Notes: generated from the letters alone by a model not told the origin. A stretch of 64,000 bases of DNA from Bacteroidales bacterium (GCA_017620335.1 JAFZQO010000026.1:1-64000), one strand, 5' to 3'. Positions 27,500-36,041 are shown, numbered from the stretch's first letter. Made by a program: numbers and translations.

Positions 27500-28636
27500 T
27501 TAAGCGGCTTTGACAAGTTTGTTCCTGCGGGCGATGTGGCGGTCCGTGACGTACCAGTCGATCATCGGGGCGAAGGTGTTGCCGAGGAGGATGGCGAGCA
27601 TCATGCCTTCGGCGTAGCCCGGATTGAAGAGCCTGATGACGACGCAGACGGCGCCGATGAAGAATCCGTAGATCCACTTGCCGCAATCGGTCTGGGCCGA
27701 CGTGACGGGGTCGGTGGCCATGAAGACGGCTCCGAAGGCGAAACCTCCCATCACGAGGTGGTAGAAGCAGGGGACGTCGGTGCCGCCGCAGAGCTGTGCG
27801 AGGCCGCCCACGAAGAGGGCGCCGAGCACGGTCGACAGCATGATCCTCCAGCTGGCCACTCCTGTCCAGAGCAGTATGATGGCTCCCAGGAGGATGGCGA
27901 TGACGCTGGTCTCACCGACCGATCCGGGGACGATGCCGATGAACATGTCCCAGAAGCCGGTTCCGTACTGGGTGCCAGCGCTAGTAAGGGCGTCCATGCC
28001 GTCTCCGATGAAGGAGAGAGGCGTTGCGCCGGTGGCGCCGTCCACGAGAGCCTCTCCCTTGCGCAGGGCGATCCAGGTCTCGGATCCCGACATGCTGTTG
28101 GGATAGGAGAAGAAGAGGAAGGCGCGGGTGAGCAGGGCGGGGTTCCAGATGTTCATGCCGGTGCCGCCGAAGACTTCTTTGCCGAAGATGACGGCGAAGG
28201 CGACGGCGACCGCGAGCATCCAGAGCGGGACGTCGACGGGGACGATGAGCGGGATGAAGAATCCCGATACGAGGTAGCCCTCGTTCACTTCCTCACCGCG
28301 GATCTGGGCGGAGCCGAACTCGATGGCCAGACCTACGACATAGGAGACGATGAACAACGGGAGGACCTTGAGGAAACCGAACCAGAGGTCGGCCCAGAAA
28401 CGCGGGTCGGCCCCGATGGCGAGGGAGTGCTGATAACCGGTGTTCCACATGCCGAAGAGTGCGGCGGGAACGGCGGCTATCACGGCGATGATCATGATGC
28501 GCTTGAGGTCGACGGCATCCCTGACGTGGGCACCTTTCTTCGTTACGGTACCCGGTACGTGGAGAAATGTCTCGAAAGCGTCGACGGTCGAATGGAGCCA
28601 GTAGAGCTTGCCGCCTTTTTCAAATATCTTGTTCAT
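27500..28636 (-). CDS. nqrB: Na+-NQR subunit B (Na+ channel, covalent FMN)
   Basis: 378 residues with about ten membrane helices. It carries the covalent FMN motif as DGATGATPL, with Thr205 the probable attachment residue, and the family segments EVFGGTGMNIWNPALL and MATDPVTSAQT. NqrB forms the central Na+ path and the quinone-side flavin site. It follows nqrA by 10 bp. Confidence 0.97.
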   Translation of the reverse strand: MNKIFEKGGKLYWLHSTVDAFETFLHVPGTVTKKGAHVRDAVDLKRIMIIAVIAAVPAALFGMWNTGYQHSLAIGADPRFWADLWFGFLKVLPLFIVSYVVGLAIEFGSAQIRGEEVNEGYLVSGFFIPLIVPVDVPLWMLAVAVAFAVIFGKEVFGGTGMNIWNPALLTRAFLFFSYPNSMSGSETWIALRKGEALVDGATGATPLSFIGDGMDALTSAGTQYGTGFWDMFIGIVPGSVGETSVIAILLGAIILLWTGVASWRIMLSTVLGALFVGGLAQLCGGTDVPCFYHLVMGGFAFGAVFMATDPVTSAQTDCGKWIYGFFIGAVCVVIRLFNPGYAEGMMLAILLGNTFAPMIDWYVTDRHIARRNKLVKAA

Positions 28637-28646
28637 ATTACTTTCT

Positions 28647-29993
28647 TTAAGCCATTTCCTTGAGCATCAGGTCTATGCCGTCAGCGATGATGTCCTGTAT
28701 GTAGTTCTTGGACGGGTCGATGAATTCGACGAGGGCGAAATCCTCGGGGAGCACCTCGTAGATGCCGTACTTCTCCATGTTGTCGATGTCACCGGCAAGG
28801 CAGGCCTTGGTCAGATACAGCGGGTATATGTCCATGGGGAGGTACTTGGCGTAGTAGGAGTCAGGCATGACGAACGCGCGCGGTCCGCCGTGGAGGTTGG
28901 TGTCCATGGCCCTTTCCTTGCCCATGAGGCCGAGGCACCAGTTGAAGTAGGTGTGGTCGGCGCTGTACTGGTTGAAGCGGAACGGGCGGGCCCAGCCGAG
29001 AAGTTCGGGCTCGGTGCCTTCCTTGAGCATGGTGACCTGCGTGTCGTAGAATCCCAGATATCCGCCCTCTCCGACGTTGCGGCCGGTGAGGACGTCGCCG
29101 CTGATGATGCGGACACCCTCGGCGTCCACGTAGAACTGCTTGAAGGCGGTCATGGGCGTGCCGGGATATGCCTTGACATAACCGGGGCCGTTGACGGCCG
29201 GGCCGCCGACGGCTACGGTCCTGCGGACATCGTAGCGGCCGGTCCTGAAGAGGCGGCCGATGGCGGCGAGGAGGGCGAGGTTCACGGTCCAGACAGTCTC
29301 GTCCTTGAGGATGGGGCTGATGTGGGAGATCTGCACGCCTACGTTTCCGGCAGGGTGCTTGCCCTTCACCACATGGACTTCCGCGTCACGGAGCTTAGCG
29401 AAAGCGGAGTCGGCGGACTTGACGCAGACGTGGACCTTGGCGAGTTTCGCAAGGGCGCTGACGCCGGCCTGGACCGACGTTGCCTCGGAAGCGAGGGTGA
29501 ACTCGGTGTCCGCGGCGAGGGGAGCGGTGCTGAAAGCGGAGACGAAGATGGCCTTCGGCGTTGCGGCCGGATCGGCCACGATGCCGTAGGGACGCTGGAT
29601 GAAGGCCGCCCACAGACCGCTCTTGAGGAGGATGTCCTTCACGTCGCCGGCGGTGATCCCGTCCCCGGGAACGCCGAAATCGAGGGACTCCTGGACCTCG
29701 TCGGGAGCGACGAGCACTGCAAGCAACTTTCTCTTGTCACCCCTGACCACCTCCTTCACGGTGCCGCTTACGGGCGACGTGACGAGGATGTCGGGATTCT
29801 TCTTGTCGGCCAGGACGGGGGATCCGGCGAGCACCCTGTCGCCCTCGCGGACCAGGAGCCTCGGGTTGAGGCCCTTGAAATCCGAAGGCTGTACGGCTAC
29901 GGTGTCGGGGATTATCGTCCTGCTGACTGCGAGGTCCGGCACTCCGGCGAGGGGAATGTCCAGACCCTTTTTCAAAACGATGTTGTTTGACAT
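28647..29993 (-). CDS. nqrA: Na+-NQR subunit A (quinone-binding)
   Basis: 448 residues and soluble, docking on the cytoplasmic face of NqrB near the ubiquinone/menaquinone site. It starts with the family's KKGLDIPLAGVP motif and contains the NqrA Rossmann-like and SLBB-type segments (for example RKLLAVLVAPDEVQESLDFG). It is the first gene of nqrABCDEF; the six genes are separated by only 10-18 bp. It diverges from uvrD across 74 bp. Confidence 0.97.
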   Translation of the reverse strand: MSNNIVLKKGLDIPLAGVPDLAVSRTIIPDTVAVQPSDFKGLNPRLLVREGDRVLAGSPVLADKKNPDILVTSPVSGTVKEVVRGDKRKLLAVLVAPDEVQESLDFGVPGDGITAGDVKDILLKSGLWAAFIQRPYGIVADPAATPKAIFVSAFSTAPLAADTEFTLASEATSVQAGVSALAKLAKVHVCVKSADSAFAKLRDAEVHVVKGKHPAGNVGVQISHISPILKDETVWTVNLALLAAIGRLFRTGRYDVRRTVAVGGPAVNGPGYVKAYPGTPMTAFKQFYVDAEGVRIISGDVLTGRNVGEGGYLGFYDTQVTMLKEGTEPELLGWARPFRFNQYSADHTYFNWCLGLMGKERAMDTNLHGGPRAFVMPDSYYAKYLPMDIYPLYLTKACLAGDIDNMEKYGIYEVLPEDFALVEFIDPSKNYIQDIIADGIDLMLKEMA

Positions 29994-30031
29994 TATGGTT
30001 TGGTAGTTTGGATATTTACTTTATATCGGTG

Positions 30032-30059
30032 CGAAGATACGCAAATTTTACTAAATTTG
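30032..30059. promoter_or_regulatory. Back-to-back -7 boxes of nqrA and uvrD
   Basis: TATCTTCG toward nqrA (30032-30039, minus, one mismatch) and TAAATTTG toward uvrD (30052-30059, plus), 12 bp apart. The uvrD ATG at 30068 follows its -7 box by only 8 bp, so its mRNA would have almost no leader. Confidence 0.6.
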
Positions 30060-30067
30060 TGGTAAAT

Positions 30068-32740
30068 ATGGAGAACAAAGTGAATGCTATTTTCGAGGGG
30101 CTGAACAGTGAGCAGAGGAAAGCTGTCGCCTGTGTGGAGGGACCGGTGCTGATAGTCGCAGGTGCAGGTTCGGGGAAGACGAGGGTGTTGACGTGCAGGA
30201 TAGCGAATATCCTGGACCACGGATGCGATCCGGAGAGGATCATGGCCCTGACATTCACCAAAAAGGCCGCCGGCGAGATGAAGGAACGCATCGCCGCGAT
30301 GGTGGGGGAGCGCCGGGCGCGCAGGCTTGTCATGGGCACTTTCCACTCCATATTCATCCGCTTCCTGAGGGAGTACTCTGGCCTTCTGGGATATCCTTCC
30401 GCCTTCACCATCTACGACGCCTCGGATTCAGTGAGCGCCGTCAAGGCGTGCATCAAGGACCTGGGTCTCGACGACAAGGTCTACAAGCCGCGCGAGGTCC
30501 TGGCGCGCATTTCGATGGCCAAGAACAACCTCGTGACGGCGGAGGCGTACCGCGCCAATCCCACGCTGGTGATGAACGACACCCATGCGAAGAAGCCGAA
30601 GATATGCGACATCTTCACCATGTATGCGCAGAGGTGCAAGGCTTCGGGCGTGATGGACTTCGACGACATCCTCCTGAACATGAACATCCTGCTCAGGGAC
30701 AGCAGGGAAGCCCTTGAGGACATCGCCTCCCGTTTCTCGTACATCCTCGTCGACGAATACCAGGACACGAACATGGCCCAGTATCTGATTCTGAACCGCC
30801 TGGCGCAGTTCCACCGCAACATCTGCGTCGTGGGCGACGATTCCCAGTCCATCTACGCCTTCCGCGGGGCCAGGATCGAGAACATCCTGAGTTTCAGGAA
30901 GGATTATCCTGAGTGCAAGGTGTTCAGGCTGGAGCGCAACTACCGGTCCACCAAGGTCATCGTGGAAGCGGCCAATTCACTGATTTCCAAGAATGAGAAC
31001 CGCATCCCGAAGGAGTGCTATGCCGTCGGGGAGGACGGGGAGAAGATACGCCTGATCCGCTCCTATACGGAGCAGGAGGAGGCCGTGCTGATCACCAGCG
31101 CGATAATGGACAGGATGCGCGAGGAAAGGGCCGAATACCAGGACTTCGCCATACTGTACAGGACCAATTCCCAGTCCCGCGCGCTCGAGGAGGCGCTGCG
31201 CAGGCGCAATATCCCCTACATGATCTATTCCGGCAATTCCTTCTTCGAGAGGGCCGAGATAAAGGACATGATGGCTTACTTCAAGCTGGTGGTGAACCCC
31301 AACGACGACGAGTCGTTCAAGCGGGCGGTGAACAAGCCGCCGCGCGGGATAGGGGACACCTCGATGGAGGCGCTTGGGGCCGCGGCGAGGGCGCACGGTG
31401 TTTCGCTCTTCAGGGCGGCGTACGCGCCGGACCTTCTGGAACACGGCTTAAGGAACGCGGCCATAGTGAAGATAAGGGCGTTCTGCGACATGATCGGAGC
31501 CCTGGCTTCCAGGGCCATGACCATGGATGCGCTGGACCTGGCGCGCAAGGTCGCGGACGACTCGGGCCTGTACGCTTATTTCAAGGCGGACACCTCGGTC
31601 GAGGGTATGTCGCGCACCTCCAACGTCGAGGAGCTGGTGAACAGTGTCGCGCAGTTCGTCGAGGACCGTCACGCCGAATTCTTCGCCGAATTGGAGGCGG
31701 CGACATCTGTCGGGGGCACTGCCCTCGGAAACCGTGCCACCCTCGGCATCGTAACCGACGATGCTGGTGAGAGAAGAGGAACCTTGGTTTCTCTTCCGAA
31801 GCGCGAGGAGGAAAAAGGCGGAACGTCTTTAACAGGGGGGGACCCAAGCTTGCTTGGGGGGGGTCCTGCGAAGCAGGACGTTTCAGAGGGCAGTGCCCCC
31901 GACGACGAGCCGCCGGTAGTGACGCTCGGGGAGTTCCTGGAAAACATTTCGCTGCTGAGCAGCGTGGACGTGGTGACCGAGGAGGACACCAACAACAAGG
32001 TCGCGCTGATGACCGCGCATTCGGCAAAGGGCCTCGAATTCCCTTATGTTTATATAGCCGGCATGGAGGAGAACCTCTTCCCATCCGGCGGCATGCTCGC
32101 GTCCGCGTCTGACATCGAGGAGGAGCGCCGCCTGTTCTACGTCGCCGTCACGAGGGCCAAGAAGGCCGTCGGCATATCGTTCGCGACCACTCGCATGCGA
32201 AACGGCCGCCACGAGTCAAACGCTCCCAGCCGCTTCATCCGTGAGATCAATCCGAAGTATATAGCCAATCCATTGAACGACAGGGATTTCCGCTCTGTGC
32301 AGGACGATGATGACGATGACTTCAGTGGCTTCGGTTCGCATTTCTTCGGACGGGGAGGTTCTTTCGGCAGGGCTGACTCCTACGGCAGGGGAGGCCGGGA
32401 GGCCGGGCCGCGTGGATCTTCTTACGGACGTTCTTCCGGAGTGACTTTTTTCAAACAGGAAAGGCGGCCGGCTGAAAAGCCGGCGACGGCCGCGCCTGCC
32501 AGGCATCCCGTGGTTCCCGCCGCACCTGCACCCCGCTATGACGATTCCACGTTCGTGCCTTCGCCAATGCGCGACTTCAGCATAGGCCAGCGCATCGAGC
32601 ACAACCGCTTCGGTCCGGGCCGCATCCTGGACATCACCGGAACCTTCCCGGAACTCAAGGCGAAGATAGCCTTCGACGATTACGCGGAGCCGAAGACCAT
32701 ACTTCTCAAATACGCAAAGATGCGTCCGGAGCAGAAATAA
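30068..32740 (+). CDS. uvrD: UvrD/PcrA-type DNA helicase with inserted repeat element
   Basis: 890 residues, a superfamily 1A 3'-5' helicase for repair and replication restart. Visible motifs include the Walker A segment GAGSGKTRVL, the DEYQDTN box, GDDSQSIYAFRGA, the RNYRS motif and the TAHSAKGLEFPYV motif, followed by a Gly/Arg-rich linker and a C-terminal Tudor-like domain (GQRIEHNRFGPGRI). Residues 548-612 are encoded by a 195-bp palindromic element and interrupt the 2B-region loop just before VVTLGEFL. An upstream in-frame start at 29987 overlaps the promoter, so the ATG at 30068 is chosen. Family relatives have a short acidic linker here, so the helicase probably tolerates the insert. 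Confidence 0.95.
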   Translation: MENKVNAIFEGLNSEQRKAVACVEGPVLIVAGAGSGKTRVLTCRIANILDHGCDPERIMALTFTKKAAGEMKERIAAMVGERRARRLVMGTFHSIFIRFLREYSGLLGYPSAFTIYDASDSVSAVKACIKDLGLDDKVYKPREVLARISMAKNNLVTAEAYRANPTLVMNDTHAKKPKICDIFTMYAQRCKASGVMDFDDILLNMNILLRDSREALEDIASRFSYILVDEYQDTNMAQYLILNRLAQFHRNICVVGDDSQSIYAFRGARIENILSFRKDYPECKVFRLERNYRSTKVIVEAANSLISKNENRIPKECYAVGEDGEKIRLIRSYTEQEEAVLITSAIMDRMREERAEYQDFAILYRTNSQSRALEEALRRRNIPYMIYSGNSFFERAEIKDMMAYFKLVVNPNDDESFKRAVNKPPRGIGDTSMEALGAAARAHGVSLFRAAYAPDLLEHGLRNAAIVKIRAFCDMIGALASRAMTMDALDLARKVADDSGLYAYFKADTSVEGMSRTSNVEELVNSVAQFVEDRHAEFFAELEAATSVGGTALGNRATLGIVTDDAGERRGTLVSLPKREEEKGGTSLTGGDPSLLGGGPAKQDVSEGSAPDDEPPVVTLGEFLENISLLSSVDVVTEEDTNNKVALMTAHSAKGLEFPYVYIAGMEENLFPSGGMLASASDIEEERRLFYVAVTRAKKAVGISFATTRMRNGRHESNAPSRFIREINPKYIANPLNDRDFRSVQDDDDDDFSGFGSHFFGRGGSFGRADSYGRGGREAGPRGSSYGRSSGVTFFKQERRPAEKPATAAPARHPVVPAAPAPRYDDSTFVPSPMRDFSIGQRIEHNRFGPGRILDITGTFPELKAKIAFDDYAEPKTILLKYAKMRPEQK
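31709..31903. repeat. 195-bp palindromic (MITE-like) element inside uvrD
   Basis: The ends are inverted repeats: 31709-31726 and 31886-31903 are perfect 18-bp reverse complements, extending to 23/24 matches (31709-31732 with 31880-31903). Inside lie further palindromes: 31773-31796 (10/11 bp arms, TT loop), a CCAAGC/GCTTGG-centred one (31841-31863) and TCCTGC-GAA-GCAGGA (31864-31877 region). The length is 65 codons, starting on codon 548 and ending on codon 612, with no stop. No target-site duplication is obvious. No transposase lies nearby, so it would be a non-autonomous element. Confidence 0.75.
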
Positions 32741-32746
32741 CCTCCT

Positions 32747-34018
32747 TTAGAACAGATAGTTGGTGCCCATGATGAGGCCGAAATGGCCGTCGTCGCGGTT
32801 GATCGGCCGCGCCACTTCGACCGACATGACGAAATTGCGGTTCATGACGAGCTTCAGGCCCGCGCCGTAGCTCCCGTGGAACTTGGTGGCCTGCTGCCAC
32901 GCCTCGCTGCCCCTTCCGGCGCCCAGCCTGAAGGGCGAGACGATGGCCCCGCAGTCGAAGAAGGGGTTGGCGGCGAAGTAGAAGTCCTGATTCTCAAGGC
33001 TGAACAGATGCGTGGGGATGTTGAAGTTGAAAAGCTTCACCCTGGTCTCGAAGTTGCCCCAGACATATCCCTTGCCTATGAAGCGGTTGTACAGGGTGCC
33101 GCGGATGGTATTCTTGTTCCCCAGACCTTCGTTCACGGTCCTGCTGACGATCAGCGAGGTGATGTTCTGGAGGATGTAGAACGGCGGGTCGCCGCTGATG
33201 ATGCCCTGGTAGGCGAGGTGGTATGCGAAGGTCAGACGGTCGTTGTCCAGGATGCCGACATAATGGCGGAAATGCGCGCTGAGGCGGGTGTAGCTGTACC
33301 CGGTGCGGAAGACGTCGGGAGCGACTGTCAGGTAAAGCTCGGACCAGACGCCCTTGGAGGGGATGGTCGTGGCGTTGCGGGTGTCGCAGACCAGGCCGGC
33401 GTTGAACTCCATGACGTTGCCTCCACCGGCCTCGTCGGGCCGTATCACGCCGGAATCGATGTAATGCCTATATAGGGAGTTCCGGGGGTCGTAGTCGAAC
33501 TTGGGATTGACCGTGCCTATCTTGTAGGAGAGGAAATTGACTCCTGCGGCCCATTCAAGCCCTTCGGTGATGGGTCCCATGAAATTGGCAACCGCGCGGA
33601 CGAACTTCCTGTCGATGTCGTAGTATGCCACGCCGTCCTTCCGGTCCAGTGCGCGGTTGACGGGGGTCGCGGAGCCGTTGAACCCGTAGAAATGGTACAT
33701 GGGGTTCATGTTGTACGCAAGGGCTGCGGAGATGCGTATCCCGGGGATGAGGTGTCCCGACTGGTAGGTCAGCTTCATGCTGGTCTGGCCCCTGGTGTAC
33801 CTGGAGACTTCCATTACGGTCTTGTGCCTGTAGTTGGGGAAGATGGAGCCGTCGCCGTAGTCGAAGAGGGTGTAGTTGACTCCGTACTGGATGCCGAGGT
33901 CGTCGTTGTATCCGATCACCGGGTAAGGGACGGAGTTGAAACCATGCTTGACCTTGTCCTGGGCGGAGGCCGCGAAGGACAGCAGGATCAGGGTTATGGC
34001 GGCGAGTGCCTTGTTCAT
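32747..34018 (-). CDS. BamA/TamA-like outer-membrane beta-barrel protein
   Basis: 423 residues with a signal peptide (about 1-19, ending SFAASA). No POTRA domains are present; the mature protein resembles only the surface-antigen (D15) barrel, with the typical DTRNATTIPSKGVW segment, the IRG-containing loop-6 region (NTIRGTLYNRFIGKGY) and a C-terminal aromatic residue (GTNYLF). Such POTRA-less barrels in Bacteroidetes are of unknown function; transport or assembly roles are inferred only. It is convergent with uvrD, with 6 bp between stops. Confidence 0.8.
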   Translation of the reverse strand: MNKALAAITLILLSFAASAQDKVKHGFNSVPYPVIGYNDDLGIQYGVNYTLFDYGDGSIFPNYRHKTVMEVSRYTRGQTSMKLTYQSGHLIPGIRISAALAYNMNPMYHFYGFNGSATPVNRALDRKDGVAYYDIDRKFVRAVANFMGPITEGLEWAAGVNFLSYKIGTVNPKFDYDPRNSLYRHYIDSGVIRPDEAGGGNVMEFNAGLVCDTRNATTIPSKGVWSELYLTVAPDVFRTGYSYTRLSAHFRHYVGILDNDRLTFAYHLAYQGIISGDPPFYILQNITSLIVSRTVNEGLGNKNTIRGTLYNRFIGKGYVWGNFETRVKLFNFNIPTHLFSLENQDFYFAANPFFDCGAIVSPFRLGAGRGSEAWQQATKFHGSYGAGLKLVMNRNFVMSVEVARPINRDDGHFGLIMGTNYLF

Positions 34019-34045
34019 CTTTCCGTACTAATGGTCAAAACCTTG

Positions 34046-34053
34046 CGAAGTTA
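34046..34053 (-). promoter_or_regulatory. -7 box of the BamA-like gene
   Basis: TAACTTCG on the minus strand (one mismatch to TAnnTTTG), 27 bp before the ATG at 34018. Confidence 0.45.
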
Positions 34054-34084
34054 TGGATTTTTCTCGGGATTCCGACAATCGGGG

Positions 34085-34117
34085 CAAAAAATATCCCCGA
34101 AAACGATGTTTCCGGGG
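34085..34117 (-). terminator. Terminator of the Spy-like gene
   Basis: On the minus strand a 10-bp stem with one mismatch (34108-34117 with 34095-34104, 3-nt loop) is followed by ATATTTTTT. It begins 32 bp after the stop codon. Confidence 0.75.
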
Positions 34118-34148
34118 AAATTATCCGTGTGTTTGTGCGGAGAAAGGA

Positions 34149-34535
34149 CTAGAATCCGCCGAATCCGCCTCCGCCGAACTGCTCCCTCATCCTCTTCTGC
34201 TCCTCGGAGTAGGCCTTGTACTGGTCAGCGGTGAGGATCTTCTTGATCTCCTCGTCCTGCTTCTTCATGTTCTCCTGCATCTTTTCCATGTCAGGCATGC
34301 CGCCGCCCTCAAACATCTTGGCCATCTCCTCGTTCTGCTTCTTGAACAGGTCGGTGAGCTTCTTGACCTGGCTGTCGTTGAGCTTGAGGCTCTCCTTCAT
34401 CTGGTCGACGCGCATCTTGACCATCTCTTCAGGATCGAAGTTGAATCCGCCGCCCGGGCCCTGGGCATTGGCCGAGGACATACCGGCGAACAGCATCGCA
34501 CCGGCAGCCATGAGAATCATCAAAAATTTTTTCAT
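34149..34535 (-). CDS. Spy/CpxP-like periplasmic helical protein
   Basis: 128 residues: a signal peptide (about 1-24, ending SSANA), a short Gly-rich stretch, a long charged alpha-helical region rich in Met, Gln, Lys and Glu (about 35-112, containing LKLNDSQVKKLTDLFKKQ and ILTADQYKAYSEEQ), and a Gly/Phe-rich tail (GGGGFGGF). The two L-x-x-x-Q-type motifs are like those of Spy/CpxP and of Bacteroidetes DUF4890-type proteins, which are periplasmic chaperones or stress proteins. Monocistronic, with its own consensus promoter, a leader of about 125 nt and a terminator. Confidence 0.75.
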   Translation of the reverse strand: MKKFLMILMAAGAMLFAGMSSANAQGPGGGFNFDPEEMVKMRVDQMKESLKLNDSQVKKLTDLFKKQNEEMAKMFEGGGMPDMEKMQENMKKQDEEIKKILTADQYKAYSEEQKRMREQFGGGGFGGF

Positions 34536-34666
34536 GATTTGTTGGATTTAGTGTTGTTTTAATAACATGCACCCTCCTTCCGGAAGGATGTCCTATATTA
34601 GACGCAGGAAATGCGCGGAGGTTTAAAACAACCTTGCTTTTTAGCCCGTAAATCCTTTGTCCAGCT

Positions 34667-34698
34667 CAAAAATAGCGATTTTCTATCGAAATTGACAA
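34667..34698 (-). promoter_or_regulatory. Promoter of the Spy-like gene
   Basis: On the minus strand TTG (34696-34698), 21 bp, then TATTTTTG (34667-34674). It would give a leader of about 125 nt containing the 34575-34588 palindrome. Confidence 0.65.
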
Positions 34699-34737
34699 AA
34701 AATGTATGAAAAATTGATATTTTTTTAGGGAAAACCC

Positions 34738-34767
34738 TTGCGAATACAAGTGGAATGATTATTTTTG
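34738..34767 (+). promoter_or_regulatory. Promoter of a candidate small RNA
   Basis: TTG (34738-34740), 19 bp, TATTTTTG (34760-34767). It is the only consensus rightward promoter in the gap and lies over 200 bp from the next coding start. Confidence 0.65.
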
Positions 34768-34774
34768 CAGTGAA

Positions 34775-34845
34775 GTTTTTCATAGTTTAAGTTTAGGTTA
34801 AGTAGCGGGGCGGTCGCAGTGATGCGATTGCCCCGTGAAAATTTT
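34775..34845 (+). ncRNA. Candidate small RNA or transcribed leader with strong hairpin
   Basis: Starting just after a consensus promoter, about 30 AU-rich nt containing GTTTAGGTT (34791-34799) lead into a 13-bp hairpin with two G-U pairs (34806-34818 with 34823-34835, loop GTGA) followed by an A/T stretch. This could be a small RNA of about 70 nt, or the start of a 200-nt leader for the lipoprotein gene at 34971. A U-run is short, so termination is uncertain. Confidence 0.45.
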
Positions 34846-34970
34846 AAATCATCCTACAGATTCTTCCCGCCTGAACGTTTTTTTCGCGCGTCCCCCCCGG
34901 TTCTTATCTTTTTGTATGCCCCGTTTCTCTTTTCTGCATACATTTGGCCGGACTTAAAACTATGTGCGAT

Positions 34971-36041
34971 ATGAAACTCCGTCTCTTGATCCCGGCCGCC
35001 GCGGTCGCCGGCGCCTGTTTCCTCTCCTCGTGCGAGGCCTTCATCCCTGTCCGGCCTTCCGGCCGTCTCCATCTCCATTTCTGCGAGGACGTCTTCCTGG
35101 GCACCCGCTCCGCCTATGACATCCCGGATACCAATGATTTCATCCTGACCGTGCTCGACTCCAAGGGAGGGGAAGTGTACCGTGGAAGGTACGGCGACTC
35201 CCCGGGTTCGATAGACGTCCCGTCCGGGAGTTACACCGTCGTGGCCGTTTCCGGGGAGTTCGAGGCCCCTAAGTTCTCCGCGCCCCAGTACGGCGACCGC
35301 CAGGTAGTGGCGGTCTCTTCCGGATCCGACAGTTACGTCGATCTCATCTGCCGCCAGCTCAACGCAGGAGTGAAACTCAACATCTCCCCTGACTTCCTGA
35401 CGGCCTTTCCCAACGGTTCGCTGCATCTGAAGAGCGAAGACGGGAGGCTTCTCTATGCCTATACGGAAAAGCGTATAGCATACTTCAATCCAGGCAACGT
35501 CTCGCTGATACTCAGCGACGGCGCGACCGACGAGGTCCTGATCACGAGGACCGTCGAGAGCAGGGAGATACTCGTCCTGAACGTCTCCGCCCCTCCGCCG
35601 GGCTCGTCCAGGAAGGGAGTCAGCGTCAGCGTTGACACCACCCGCAACTGGACGGTGGAGGATTTCGTCATAGGACAGGGCGGCAAGGGCGCGACCCCGG
35701 AGACGGCCTACAACGTAGGCCAGGCCCGGGCCGCCGCCGGGGAGGAGGACATCTGGGTCTGCGGGTACATAGTCGGCGGCGACCTCAGCTCGTCAAACGC
35801 GTCGTTCACCCCTCCGTTCAAGTCCAGGACCAACATCGTGCTCGCATCCCGCTCCTCGGTGACTGACAAGTCCTCGTGCCTGTCCGTGCAGCTCCAGAAA
35901 GGGGATATCCGGGATGCCCTCAACCTTGTGGACAACCCGGATATCCTGGGAATGCAGATATTCCTGAAAGGTGATATAGTCGAGGCCTACTACGGTATTC
36001 CGGGCCTCCAGAACATCACCGAATACAAGTTCAGGGACTAA
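34971..36041 (+). CDS. DUF4493/DUF6359-type surface lipoprotein
   Basis: 356 residues from the ATG at 34971, which gives a clean lipoprotein signal (Cys at ACFLSSC); upstream in-frame starts (34944, 34962) only add polar residues. The first part (about 25-215) resembles DUF4493, a putative cell-surface domain. The C-terminal third, from GATPETAYNVGQARA through IWVCGYIVGGD to GLQNITEYKFRD, resembles the DUF6359 OB-fold-like domain. Function is unknown. Its 3' end overlaps the convergent M16 peptidase gene by 4 bp. Confidence 0.72.
   Translation: MKLRLLIPAAAVAGACFLSSCEAFIPVRPSGRLHLHFCEDVFLGTRSAYDIPDTNDFILTVLDSKGGEVYRGRYGDSPGSIDVPSGSYTVVAVSGEFEAPKFSAPQYGDRQVVAVSSGSDSYVDLICRQLNAGVKLNISPDFLTAFPNGSLHLKSEDGRLLYAYTEKRIAYFNPGNVSLILSDGATDEVLITRTVESREILVLNVSAPPPGSSRKGVSVSVDTTRNWTVEDFVIGQGGKGATPETAYNVGQARAAAGEEDIWVCGYIVGGDLSSSNASFTPPFKSRTNIVLASRSSVTDKSSCLSVQLQKGDIRDALNLVDNPDILGMQIFLKGDIVEAYYGIPGLQNITEYKFRD

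Larger units (their letters stand above)
34536..34970. other. 435-bp intergenic region with two divergent promoters and a candidate small RNA
   Basis: No protein gene is credible here. It holds the long leader of the Spy-like gene, a 14-bp perfect palindrome TCCTTCCGGAAGGA (34575-34588), a leftward promoter (34667-34698), a rightward promoter (34738-34767) and a stable hairpin (34806-34835). The last 130 bp before the lipoprotein gene show only a weak TATCTTTT-like box near 34907. Confidence 0.6.

Noticed and set aside
27002-28663. A 553-codon open frame on the plus strand opposite nqrC and nqrB
   Set aside because: It is antisense to two clear Na+-NQR genes, has low-complexity Asp/Glu/Gly/Val-rich composition caused by the codon bias of the opposite strand, and has no recognisable domain.
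31834-31880. The G-rich palindromes inside uvrD as a transcription terminator
   Set aside because: No T run follows and they are part of the larger inverted-repeat element within an intact reading frame.
31709-31903. The uvrD insert as an intein
   Set aside because: At 65 residues it is far too short, lacks splicing-motif residues (no Cys/Ser start with His-Asn end) and has DNA-level terminal inverted repeats instead.
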